From assembly GCF_001422545.1 (NCBI RefSeq), contig NZ_LMLE01000001.1, positions 1,238,127 through 1,302,126 on the forward strand: a stretch of DNA of 64,000 nt, in the 5' to 3' direction. The translations under genes were made by a program, and so were the position numbers. Within the stretch, counting starts at the first letter, position 1. Each line of letters begins with the position of its first letter. The notes below the pieces were generated by a model. It saw only the letters and a list, made by a program, of their open reading frames with translations, did no database searches and was not told the DNA's origin. The stretch comes from Pedobacter sp. Leaf41 (GTDB lineage: Bacteria > Bacteroidota > Bacteroidia > Sphingobacteriales > Sphingobacteriaceae). Below are positions 52,172-59,411 of the stretch, piece by piece.

Positions 52172-53422
52172 TTATCTCTCAAATTTCTTAAAAATGGTAC
52201 TGGCTACGTGTCCACCGAAGCCAAATGTATTGTTTAGAACGTAGTTAATTTCCTTTTTAATCGGCTTACCTAAAACAATATTCAATCCTTCCGGGATTTT
52301 TTCATCAAGCTTTTTAGTGTTGATTGTTGGTGGAATGATGCCATCTCTTATGGCTAAAATACTAATCAGGCTTTCTATAGCGCCGGCGGCACCAAGCAAA
52401 TGTCCTGTCATGGATTTTGATGCCCCAATTACCACAGTCAAGCCGTCGAAAACATTTTTGATTGCATTTAATTCGCTCAAATCGCCTAAGCCTGTCGAGG
52501 TAGCATGAGCGTTGATATAGTCGATTTTATCTGCAGAAATATTAGCATCGCTTAAAGCTTTCTGCATCCCTAAAGTTGCTCCGATTCCATCTGGTGGAGT
52601 TCCTGTTAAGTGGTAAGCATCAGCCGCCATTCCGCCACCAACAATTTCTGCGTAAATATGAGCGCCACGGCTTACTGCATGTTCTAATTCTTCTAAAATT
52701 AAAGCACCTGCGCCCTCGCCCATCACAAAACCATCACGGGTTTCATCAAATGGTCTTGAAGCTGTTTCAGGACTGTCGTTTCTTTTAGACAATGCTTGTG
52801 CAGCGTTGAAACCGCCAACAGAAGCTTCAGTGATTGCAGCTTCAGAACCTCCGGCGACCATGACACTTGCCTTGCCCAAACGAATGGTATCGAAAGCATT
52901 TATAATAGCCGTATTGGAAGAAGCACAAGCCGAAACCGTACAATAATTGGGGCCGCGGAGTCTGTGGCGAATGCTAATGGCACCTGCAGCAATATCTACA
53001 ATCATTTTTGGAATAAAAAACGGACTGAATCTGGGTGTTCCGTCACCTTGGTGAAATTCGGCCAACTGTTCTTCGAAAGTAGAGATCCCACCGTTGCCAG
53101 TAGCCCAAATTACACCCACTTCAGCCAATTGGGCATCAGTCATCGCAGTAAAGTCCAAACCTGAATCTTTAATCGCTTGGTCGCTTGATGCGATAGCATA
53201 TTGAGTAAAGGTATCGTACTTTCTCGCTTCTTTTTTATCCAAAAAGTCCTCCGCAATGAAATTTCTTACCTCAGCAGCGAAATGTGTTTTAAATTTCGAG
53301 GTATCAAATTTGGTAATCGGTCCGACACCGCTTTTACCATCCAGAATATTTTTCCAGAAGTCTTCTACAGTGTTTCCAAGTGGCGTTATGGCGCCTAATC
53401 CAGTTACAACTACTCGTTTCAT
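52172..53422 (-). CDS. fabF: Beta-ketoacyl-ACP synthase II-type condensing enzyme
   Basis: Start is placed at ATG 53420-53422, since MKRVVVTGLGAITPLG is the family N-terminus and begins 4 bp after the DUF2798 stop; an upstream ATG would overlap that gene. The 416-residue protein has catalytic Cys166 (TVSACASSN), His in NAHATSTGLGDLSE and His in SKSMTGHLLGAAGA, plus GFGGHVAST at the end. The GLGD turn replaces the more common TPxGD form. It extends acyl chains on ACP. It lacks an adjacent acpP, so it may be a second, accessory FabF, in an operon with an SDR and DUF2798 protein under TetR control. Confidence 0.93.
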   Translation of the reverse strand: MKRVVVTGLGAITPLGNTVEDFWKNILDGKSGVGPITKFDTSKFKTHFAAEVRNFIAEDFLDKKEARKYDTFTQYAIASSDQAIKDSGLDFTAMTDAQLAEVGVIWATGNGGISTFEEQLAEFHQGDGTPRFSPFFIPKMIVDIAAGAISIRHRLRGPNYCTVSACASSNTAIINAFDTIRLGKASVMVAGGSEAAITEASVGGFNAAQALSKRNDSPETASRPFDETRDGFVMGEGAGALILEELEHAVSRGAHIYAEIVGGGMAADAYHLTGTPPDGIGATLGMQKALSDANISADKIDYINAHATSTGLGDLSELNAIKNVFDGLTVVIGASKSMTGHLLGAAGAIESLISILAIRDGIIPPTINTKKLDEKIPEGLNIVLGKPIKKEINYVLNNTFGFGGHVASTIFKKFER

Positions 53423-53426
53423 TTTA

Positions 53427-53651
53427 TTAGTTTTTATTTTCTCCTGCATACAGGTAATCTACGAAAGCCTGAACTTTCGGCGCAATAATTAATATAGCGG
53501 GAATGGCAACTACATAAGAAATTGCCCACGATTTGAGACAGACTTTAAGAAAAATCTCGCTGAAACCCAGGTTTACGCTTATCGCCGCAAAGGTTACAAT
53601 TCCTGTTGTAAAAATTGCCATAATAAAGGCGAAAGTTAATTTCTTTTTCAT
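53427..53651 (-). CDS. Small DUF2798-type membrane protein
   Basis: The 74-residue protein has two transmembrane helices (about 5-27 and 38-62), beginning MKKKLTFAFIMAIFTTGIVTFA, and matches the DUF2798 pattern in which two helices are joined by a short loop with FLKVCLKSWAISYVVAIPAIL. The function is unknown. It lies 19 bp after the SDR gene and 4 bp before fabF, in what looks like one operon under TetR control. Confidence 0.86.
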   Translation of the reverse strand: MKKKLTFAFIMAIFTTGIVTFAAISVNLGFSEIFLKVCLKSWAISYVVAIPAILIIAPKVQAFVDYLYAGENKN

Positions 53652-53670
53652 TCCTGCTGTTTTCGGATGA

Positions 53671-54438
53671 TTAGTTTACCGATTCTACCCAAGCTTTTCT
53701 GTTCGCATTCATCACATTTAAAGCATCTAAAGGAGATTGACGGAACAATTCATAAATTTTAGCGGTATCACCAACCCTGATTTCGAATTCATCTTTTGCT
53801 AAAGCAGCAATAAATTCATCAGCAACAACTGATGGCTTAATACCATTGTGCCCACCAATTTCTTTTGAAAATTCGGTATCAACCAAAGGAGGCATCAATT
53901 CGAAAACTTTAACTGAACTATCTTCGAGACTTAACCTAAGCGAAGTTGTATAAGAATGTAAAGCAGCTTTACTGGCTGCATAAGTTGGCAATGTAATACC
54001 AGGAACATAAGCTACAACCGAAGAAACATTTACAATTGCCGATTCTGACTGCGCTTTTAAAATCGGTAGAAGTTTTTGATTAATTCTGATAATTGATAAA
54101 TAATTAGTTAAAATTTCATCTTCGGCATTCGCGAAAGCGTCTTGGTTATTATCAGCTAAATTGTAAACAATTGCTCTCCCTGCATTATTGACCACCATAT
54201 TTAGATGGGGAAAATTCTTTCCTATCTGTTCAGCTAATTGATCAACTTCTCCTGCCTTGCTTACATCAAACTGGATAGCGGTAACATTCTCTAATCCAGC
54301 CAATGCCGAGTCAAGACGCTCTTTGTTCCTGCCAGTTACAATCACATGATTGTTTAATGCTGTTAGCTGTTTTACGATTTCTAATCCGATACCAGCTGTT
54401 CCACCGATGATTAATACTGTGTTTTGTGAAGTTTTCAT
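53671..54438 (-). CDS. Short-chain dehydrogenase (DltE-like)
   Basis: The 255-residue SDR has TVLIIGGTAGIGLEIVKQL (NAD(P) binding, the GxxxGIG form), VVNNAGRAIVYN, a Ser in IVNVSSVVAYVPG and YAASKAALHSY (Tyr-x-x-x-Lys). The DltE/YdfG-like subgroup of SDRs has this N-terminus and length. The substrate is unknown. The start is 18 bp after a TetR operator-like dyad (54454-54472) that matches the one ahead of the tetR gene, so the regulator probably represses this gene, DUF2798 and fabF. Confidence 0.93.
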   Translation of the reverse strand: MKTSQNTVLIIGGTAGIGLEIVKQLTALNNHVIVTGRNKERLDSALAGLENVTAIQFDVSKAGEVDQLAEQIGKNFPHLNMVVNNAGRAIVYNLADNNQDAFANAEDEILTNYLSIIRINQKLLPILKAQSESAIVNVSSVVAYVPGITLPTYAASKAALHSYTTSLRLSLEDSSVKVFELMPPLVDTEFSKEIGGHNGIKPSVVADEFIAALAKDEFEIRVGDTAKIYELFRQSPLDALNVMNANRKAWVESVN

Positions 54439-54453
54439 ATTTGCTATTCTTGT

Positions 54454-54472
54454 TATATACCAATCGCTATAT
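54454..54472. promoter_or_regulatory. TetR operator-like dyad before the SDR gene
   Basis: TATACC-AATC-GCTATA, read on the minus strand as TATAGCGATTGGTATA, differs by one base from the dyad at 55105-55120. It lies 18 bp before the SDR start. Confidence 0.68.
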
Positions 54473-54488
54473 TTATTCTTAAATTTTT

Positions 54489-55076
54489 TTAGCCTAAGCT
54501 TTTAATATATTTTTTTAAAGAATTCATGATTAATTTCCAATTGTCTATGTTTTTGGTAAGGCGAGAAACCATCACTCCGCCCTCTATCATTGCAATAATT
54601 GTCAGCGCAATTTGTTCGGGATTATTATCAGCATTAAGTTCTTTCTTTAAAATCCCCTCTTCTACCAGACTTATAATTCTATTCTTCCAGGACAAGACTG
54701 CTTTTAAAACTTTATCACGAAGCGCTGGATGAGTATCATCGGCATCGATAGCCGTATTCAAAATTGGGCAACCTCCCAGAGAAATCCCATTAATTAAAAG
54801 GCTTTGGTAAATACTTATGTAAGCAAGCAATTTTCCTTCAGTGGTATTCTGCCTGCTTATTTCTGCCTCGATTTTTGAAACATTCGTACTGAAATTATAA
54901 TCGAAAGCAGCAAGCGCAACTTCATCTTTATTGGCAAAGTTGCCATAAATACTACCTTTTGTTAGCCCCGTTGCAGTAATAATATCATTTAAAGAGGTAC
55001 CAGCATAACCTTTCATATTAAAAATGGGTGCTATTTTCTCTATAATGAAGTTTCTTGTTTTTTCTGCCTTGGTCAT
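54489..55076 (-). CDS. TetR/AcrR-family regulator
   Basis: The 195-residue repressor has the usual N-terminal helix-turn-helix (RNFIIEKIAPIFNMKGYAGTSLNDIITATGLTKGSIYGNFANKDEVALAAF, residues 8-57) and a ligand-binding helical C-terminal domain with NTAIDADDTHPALRDKV, as in the TetR_C (YcdC/AcrR-like) group. It is followed by the SDR gene 50 bp downstream and preceded by an operator-like dyad of the same sequence as the one upstream of the SDR gene. It probably represses both units until an effector binds. Effector unknown. Confidence 0.93.
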   Translation of the reverse strand: MTKAEKTRNFIIEKIAPIFNMKGYAGTSLNDIITATGLTKGSIYGNFANKDEVALAAFDYNFSTNVSKIEAEISRQNTTEGKLLAYISIYQSLLINGISLGGCPILNTAIDADDTHPALRDKVLKAVLSWKNRIISLVEEGILKKELNADNNPEQIALTIIAMIEGGVMVSRLTKNIDNWKLIMNSLKKYIKSLG

Positions 55077-55104
55077 GGTTATTTAAGAATTGACGACGCA
55101 AATA

Positions 55105-55120
55105 TATACCGATTGGTATA
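55105..55120. promoter_or_regulatory. TetR operator-like dyad before the tetR gene
   Basis: TATACC-GATT-GGTATA is a perfect 6-bp inverted repeat, extended by A/T on each side. It lies 29 bp upstream of the tetR start and matches the dyad at 54454-54472, indicating autoregulation. Confidence 0.7.
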
Positions 55121-55261
55121 TTAAATACGAATTTATTTATCATGATAATGTATTTTTACTAATTATGATTTAGATTGAGGTTGAAGCGAAAGAAAGAAAT
55201 ATCTGGATAATACACTTTCACAAAGATTTATTTCCTGGTTTGAATTTTGTAATTTTGTTTC

Positions 55262-56173
55262 ATGAGTAAGTCGGAATCTATAGAAGATTTTTATAAAAAT
55301 AAATTTGATTTCTTGCCAGATAGTCTTCAAAAAGATATCGGCCATTTCAATGTATTTAGGATGGAAGACTGTGTTGGCGAGGATAAAGCGCCTGTTAAAT
55401 ACAGCAGAAGAGACTTTTATAAAATCGCTTTGAACAGAGGTCACAATATCTATCATTATGCTGATAAAAGCGTTGAAATAAATGGAACGGCACTAATGTT
55501 TTTCAATCCTTTGGTACCCTACAAATGGGAATTGGCAAGTGGTAAATTGAATGATGTGAGAGGCTACTTCTGCATATTTACCGAAGCGTTTTTCAATGAA
55601 AAAATTCGAGGAAATATTGGAGATTTGCCCATGTTTGCCGTTGGAGGTAAGCCAGCCTATATTCTTGATCAAAAACAAGATGAACTCATCTCCTCACTTT
55701 TTGAGAAGATGCTGGAAGAAATTAATAGCGATTATATGTACAAGTATGACCTGCTAAGAAATTACACTACAGAAATAACGCACTTCGCACTCAAAACTGA
55801 GCCGTCTGAGGTTTTATACAAACATCCTGATGCAAATTCACGAATTACTTCGGTATTTACAGAGCTTTTAGAAAGACAGTTCCCCATCGAAAACCCTGGA
55901 CAAAGATTTACCATGCGTTCGGCAAAAGATTTTGCAGCTCAGCTTTCCGTACATGTAAACCACTTAAACAGGGCAATAAAAGAAACAACAGGAAAAACGA
56001 CTACCCATTATATTACTGAAAGGTTATTGAGTGAGGCTATGGCTTTACTAAAACATACCGACTGGAATATCTCCGAAATTGGTTATTGTTTAGGTTTTGA
56101 AGAACCGACACACTTTAATAACTTTTTTAAAAAACTCACCAACCATACACCGAGTTCATACCGTATTGTTTGA
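55262..56173 (+). CDS. AraC-family transcriptional regulator
   Basis: The 303-residue protein has an N-terminal cupin-like domain (about 20-180: YSRRDFYKIALNRG, YHYADKSVEINGTALMFFNPLVPYKWE) and a C-terminal double helix-turn-helix (about 205-303: SAKDFAAQLSVHVNHLNRAIKETTGKT and ISEIGYCLGFEEPTHFNNFFKKLTNHTPSSYR). It would activate or repress in response to a ligand. It is followed 82 bp downstream by two SDR genes, which are the probable targets. TAATTTTG lies only 4 bp upstream of the ATG, raising the possibility of a leaderless mRNA or a wrong start call. Confidence 0.94.
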   Translation: MSKSESIEDFYKNKFDFLPDSLQKDIGHFNVFRMEDCVGEDKAPVKYSRRDFYKIALNRGHNIYHYADKSVEINGTALMFFNPLVPYKWELASGKLNDVRGYFCIFTEAFFNEKIRGNIGDLPMFAVGGKPAYILDQKQDELISSLFEKMLEEINSDYMYKYDLLRNYTTEITHFALKTEPSEVLYKHPDANSRITSVFTELLERQFPIENPGQRFTMRSAKDFAAQLSVHVNHLNRAIKETTGKTTTHYITERLLSEAMALLKHTDWNISEIGYCLGFEEPTHFNNFFKKLTNHTPSSYRIV

Positions 56174-56225
56174 ATTTCGTAATCATCAGTTTGATTAACG
56201 TAATAGCGAATTTTAATTCCCGCAG

Positions 56226-56233
56226 TAATTTTG
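56226..56233 (+). promoter_or_regulatory. Candidate Bacteroidota -7 element upstream of the first SDR gene
   Basis: TAATTTTG matches TAnnTTTG and ends 22 bp before the ATG at 56256. AAAGGATA just before the ATG is a possible ribosome-binding site. I could not find a convincing -33 TTTG at 19-21 bp. Confidence 0.35.
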
Positions 56234-56255
56234 TCTTAACAAAAAGGATAAAATT

Positions 56256-57089
56256 ATGGGACTTAAAAAAGTTTGGTTTGTAACTGGTGCTTCTAAGGGA
56301 TTAGGGCTAAGTTTAGTAAACCAGTTATTAAAAGCAGGTCAATCTGTTGCAGCAACATCCAGAAATATAAACGATTTAATTTCTGCAGTCGATACAAATT
56401 CAGAAAAATTTCTTCCTCTAGCTGTAAACCTTGCTGACGAGTTAAGTGTAGAAAAGGCAATTAATGCTACTATTGCTCAATTTGGCAGAATCGACGTGGT
56501 AATTAACAACGCAGGATATGGTATTGGTGGCAGCATCGAAGAACTTACGGATAGAGAAACCAAAGATGCTTTCGATGTCAATGTTTTTGGAACTTTAAAT
56601 GTGATTAGGAAAGCAAGTCTGCATTTAAGAACACAACGCTCAGGCCATATCATTAACATTGCATCAATCGCCGGTATCGTCGGCGCTATTGGTTGGGCAG
56701 TTTATTCGGCTTCAAAAGCAGCAGTAATAGCCTTATCTGAAGTGTTAGCGGAAGACCTCAAAGAATTTGGTGTTAAAGTTACGGTTGTAGCACCCGGAGC
56801 ATTTCGAACAAGTTTTCTTAAAGAAGAATCTCTAATGCTGGCAAATAATCCAATTGATGCCTACAAGGAAGTAAGAGCGATACACGAAAGATACTTAAAA
56901 ATGGATGGCGCACAAGCTGGAGATCCAGAAAAAGCTGCTGCAGCAATGATTTCTCTGGCAAGTATGCCAAACCCTCCTATCCATTTGCTTTTAGGGAAAG
57001 ATGCCTTGCAAAGGGCAATCGCAAAAACTGATGCACTGACAAAAGAATATCAAGATTGGAAAGCAATAACCATTTCAACTGACTATTAA
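56256..57089 (+). CDS. SDR-family oxidoreductase (first of a tandem pair)
   Basis: The 277-residue SDR has KVWFVTGASKGLGLSLVNQL (Rossmann TGxxxGxG), VVINNAGYGIGG, IINIASIAGIVG (catalytic Ser) and YSASKAAVIALSE (Tyr-Lys). It is of the 'classical' SDR type with the AlaArg-like C-terminal extension containing NPIDAYKEVRAIHERY. The next gene encodes a clearly homologous protein of nearly the same length (shared NPIDAYKEVR, same TGASKGLGL), so they arose by tandem duplication. Probable NADPH preference comes from TSRN after the second strand. Substrate unknown; it sits after the AraC gene. Confidence 0.94.
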   Translation: MGLKKVWFVTGASKGLGLSLVNQLLKAGQSVAATSRNINDLISAVDTNSEKFLPLAVNLADELSVEKAINATIAQFGRIDVVINNAGYGIGGSIEELTDRETKDAFDVNVFGTLNVIRKASLHLRTQRSGHIINIASIAGIVGAIGWAVYSASKAAVIALSEVLAEDLKEFGVKVTVVAPGAFRTSFLKEESLMLANNPIDAYKEVRAIHERYLKMDGAQAGDPEKAAAAMISLASMPNPPIHLLLGKDALQRAIAKTDALTKEYQDWKAITISTDY

Positions 57090-57150
57090 AATAGTTATAG
57101 CCGAGTTGGAATCAATCCTACAAAACCATTTAGCGATATGCAATGCATTA

Positions 57151-57176
57151 AGATTGCTTCATGCTCCGCAATGACG
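57151..57176. repeat. Palindromic repeat copy in the gap between the paired SDR genes
   Basis: AGATTGCTTC and CTCCGCAATGACG match the two arms of the element seen at 38124-38157. Its presence in a 118-bp gap between two duplicated genes fits a mobile or hitchhiking intergenic repeat. Confidence 0.6.
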
Positions 57177-57207
57177 AAAAGGTTATAAATATTTAAAACA
57201 AAAAATC

Positions 57208-58059
57208 ATGGAAAACAAAAAAGTATGGTTCGTAACGGGTGCTTCAAAAGGCCTCGGACTAACATTAGTAAAGAAATTATTAAGTCGTGGATATCATGTT
57301 GCCGCAACTTCGAGAAGCGTAAACGACTTATCGAACGCCGTTGGAGAATTCGAAAGTTTCCTACCAATCTCCGTTGACCTGATGAACGAATCTAGCGTAG
57401 AATCGGCAATAAGCCAAACCATTAGCAAGTTTAGGAGCCTGGATGTGGTAGTAAACAATGCTGGTTATGGAATGCTTGGTGCTTTGGAAGAATTGAGTGA
57501 TCAGGAATCTCGAGAAAACTTTGATGTAAACGTCTTCGGTTCTTTAAATGTAATTAGAAAAGCTTTACCTCAAATGAGGAGACAACAATCTGGTCATATC
57601 TTCAACATATCATCAATTGGTGGTTTTTCTGGAAATTTCCCAGGATTCGGAATTTACTGCGCCACTAAATTTGCGGTAGCGGGTTTCACAGAATCTTTGG
57701 CCGCTGAAGTAAAATCGCTTGGCATTAAAGCTACAGTTGTTGAACCTGGCTATTTCAGAACGGAGTTTTTAAGTTCCGGATCCTTCGCTATTCCTAAAAA
57801 TCCGATTGATGCTTACAAAGAAGTGCGTGAATCTCAAATCGCCCATCAGGAACAGATCAACAATAATCAACCTGGTGATCCTGCCAAGGCAGCTGATGTA
57901 ATGATTGCAGCAGCAGAAAGCGAAAATTCGCCCTTGCATTTATTCTTAGGTCCGGATGCTTATCAAGTTGCAAATTCAAAGATAGCTGATGTTCAACAAG
58001 ATATGGAAAACTGGAAAGCATTGGCAACATCAACCAATTTCGATGAGGTTGGAGCTTAA
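57208..58059 (+). CDS. SDR-family oxidoreductase (second of a tandem pair)
   Basis: The 283-residue SDR parallels its upstream neighbour: KVWFVTGASKGLGLTLVKKL, VVVNNAGYGMLG, IFNISSIGGFSGNF (Ser) and YCATKFAVAGFTE (Tyr-x-x-x-Lys), with the same NPIDAYKEVRESQ segment near the C-terminus. The two differ throughout the substrate-facing loops, so different substrates are possible. The gene lies 118 bp after the first copy and is probably co-transcribed with it, although the gap contains a palindromic repeat. It ends at a strong terminator. Confidence 0.94.
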   Translation: MENKKVWFVTGASKGLGLTLVKKLLSRGYHVAATSRSVNDLSNAVGEFESFLPISVDLMNESSVESAISQTISKFRSLDVVVNNAGYGMLGALEELSDQESRENFDVNVFGSLNVIRKALPQMRRQQSGHIFNISSIGGFSGNFPGFGIYCATKFAVAGFTESLAAEVKSLGIKATVVEPGYFRTEFLSSGSFAIPKNPIDAYKEVRESQIAHQEQINNNQPGDPAKAADVMIAAAESENSPLHLFLGPDAYQVANSKIADVQQDMENWKALATSTNFDEVGA

Positions 58060-58123
58060 TCAAATCCAAAAAATGTTATGCTGGTTAATGGGAAGATAAA
58101 TTAACTTACAGAATGACACAAAC

Positions 58124-58153
58124 AAAAAAGGGATAAGCAATTATCCCTTTTTT
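58124..58153. terminator. Bidirectional rho-independent terminator
   Basis: A-run plus GGGATAA pairs with TTATCCC plus T-run around GCAA (58124-58136 with 58141-58153), a 13-bp perfect stem. It serves both the second SDR gene and the convergent thioredoxin-like gene. Confidence 0.92.
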
Positions 58154-58180
58154 AATTTTGCTAAAAATAACGCTGTATTT

Positions 58181-58648
58181 CTATTTTAGGTTCAATAAAG
58201 TTTTTTTGAGTTCCTGTTCAGTAAATACTTTTTCGTAAAAACGCCTTACACTCTTCTTCACAAATAACGTTGCAGGTATCGCTCCCGACCAATTTTTATC
58301 AATTCTCTCGATGTATTGTTGCTGGTCTGGCTCATCTAAAAGGAAAACCTCGCCTTTAATATTGTTATTCTCTACAAAAGGAACAACGCCTTTCTGCAAT
58401 TTCGATTTAAAATCTAAACTTACCAATAGCACTTTCACGGGCTTTTTGAGGTTGGCTAAACGTAGCTTCTCAAAATTCGGCAACTCAGCCACACACGGTG
58501 AACACCATGTTGCCCAAAAGTTAATCACGTAAGTGGTATCTTTCCCTTGAGCGATGCGTTTATCCAAATTATCAAGAGTGAGCAGTTTCACCTGCGCATT
58601 TGCAGAATAGGCGGATAAAATAAAGCAAATTATAAGAAATATACGCAT
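58181..58648 (-). CDS. Secreted TlpA-like thioredoxin-fold protein
   Basis: The 155-residue protein has a short signal peptide (to SANAQ) and a thioredoxin domain with the redox-active NFWATWCSPCVAELPNFEKL motif (C-S-P-C). KVLLVSLDFKSKLQ and GAIPATLFVKKSV (with cis-Pro in IPAT) complete the fold. It acts in the periplasm as a disulfide reductase, in cytochrome c maturation or protein repair. It is not in an operon. A degraded palindromic repeat (58689-58822) lies upstream. Confidence 0.93.
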   Translation of the reverse strand: MRIFLIICFILSAYSANAQVKLLTLDNLDKRIAQGKDTTYVINFWATWCSPCVAELPNFEKLRLANLKKPVKVLLVSLDFKSKLQKGVVPFVENNNIKGEVFLLDEPDQQQYIERIDKNWSGAIPATLFVKKSVRRFYEKVFTEQELKKTLLNLK

Positions 58649-58688
58649 GGTTTATATTCAAAATTGATGGGGAACTATTTGCTTTTTT

Positions 58689-58822
58689 TGTCATTCTGAG
58701 TATCGCAAAGTCCTGCGAAAAGCATATTCAAGTTCACATATCTTACTAATTGAATTAGTCAGTGATAAATTTGAACGCTGCATAACATAGCTCAAGGATT
58801 CTTCATTGCATTCAGAATGACA
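58689..58822. repeat. 134-bp element bounded by TGTCATTCTGA inverted ends
   Basis: TGTCATTCTGA (58689-58699) and TCAGAATGACA (58812-58822) are perfect 11-bp inverted ends enclosing a partly symmetrical AT-rich stretch with AAGGATTCTTC near the right arm. This is the pattern of the common TGTCATTCTGAGCGAAG-type intergenic palindromes. It has no coding capacity and fills most of the gap upstream of the thioredoxin gene. Confidence 0.68.
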
Positions 58823-58828
58823 TGTTAC

Positions 58829-59326
58829 CTAATTAACAGAACCAGATTTCACTAATACCCTTTGATAAGCGGGCAAGTTCAAATCATCAACAATTACACC
58901 TCTATTCGTGCTTGCATGTACAAAAAAGCCATTGTTGAGGTAAACGCCAACATGGTCAACATCGTTGCCTCCGAAAGAAAAAAACACTAAATCGCCCTCT
59001 TGTAAACGATCGATGCTTTTTTTATTCACAGCTTTGGCCTGATCGCGGGAAATTCGGGGTAAGGTTACGCCGTAAATTTCTTTCTCCAACAAAAAAGCAA
59101 AGCCCGAACAGTCAATTCCACTTTTATCTAGTCCACCGAAACGATATTTCACACCTGTCCAATCGGTAATGAATTTATAGAGCTGCTTGCTTTTTAAGTT
59201 CGACATTGCATCAGCTGCCTTTGCCGCTTTTGTATCGCTTTTCACGGTATATTTCCTCGAACCACAGGCAGTTATAATAAGTGAGAGTATTAAGATTAGC
59301 CAAAATGAGTTTCTTGTTTTTATCAT
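58829..59326 (-). CDS. NlpC/P60 cell-wall peptidase lipoprotein
   Basis: The 165-residue lipoprotein (LSLIITACGSRK, Cys near 21) carries an NlpC/P60 domain with the catalytic Cys in GIDCSGFAF, His in DVDHVGVYL, and the third polar residue in FFVHAST. These enzymes cut gamma-D-Glu-mDAP or related peptide bonds in peptidoglycan. It is anchored at the outer or inner membrane facing the periplasm. It lies between mutS and the thioredoxin gene, on the same strand as mutS but separated from it by a palindrome. Confidence 0.94.
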   Translation of the reverse strand: MIKTRNSFWLILILSLIITACGSRKYTVKSDTKAAKAADAMSNLKSKQLYKFITDWTGVKYRFGGLDKSGIDCSGFAFLLEKEIYGVTLPRISRDQAKAVNKKSIDRLQEGDLVFFSFGGNDVDHVGVYLNNGFFVHASTNRGVIVDDLNLPAYQRVLVKSGSVN

Positions 59327-59340
59327 GCTTTACTATTCTT

Positions 59341-59405
59341 TAACCACAGATTTACACAGATAGTTTTTTATGTAAATCTGTGGTTATCCTTATTATCTGT
59401 GGTTA
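59341..59405. repeat. ACCACAGATTTA palindrome with extra arm, between mutS and nlpC
   Basis: TAACCACAGATTTA (59341-59354) pairs with TAAATCTGTGGTTA (59373-59386), 14 bp each. A third copy of ATCTGTGGTTA follows at 59395-59405. Tandem ACCACAGATT arms are a known intergenic repeat style in Bacteroidota. On the minus strand it could also work as a mutS terminator. Confidence 0.65.
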
Positions 59406-59411
59406 GTTTTC

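Noticed and set aside
52796..53164. 122-codon plus-strand frame inside fabF
   Set aside because: Antisense to the catalytic-Cys region of fabF; it is a by-product of codon use there.
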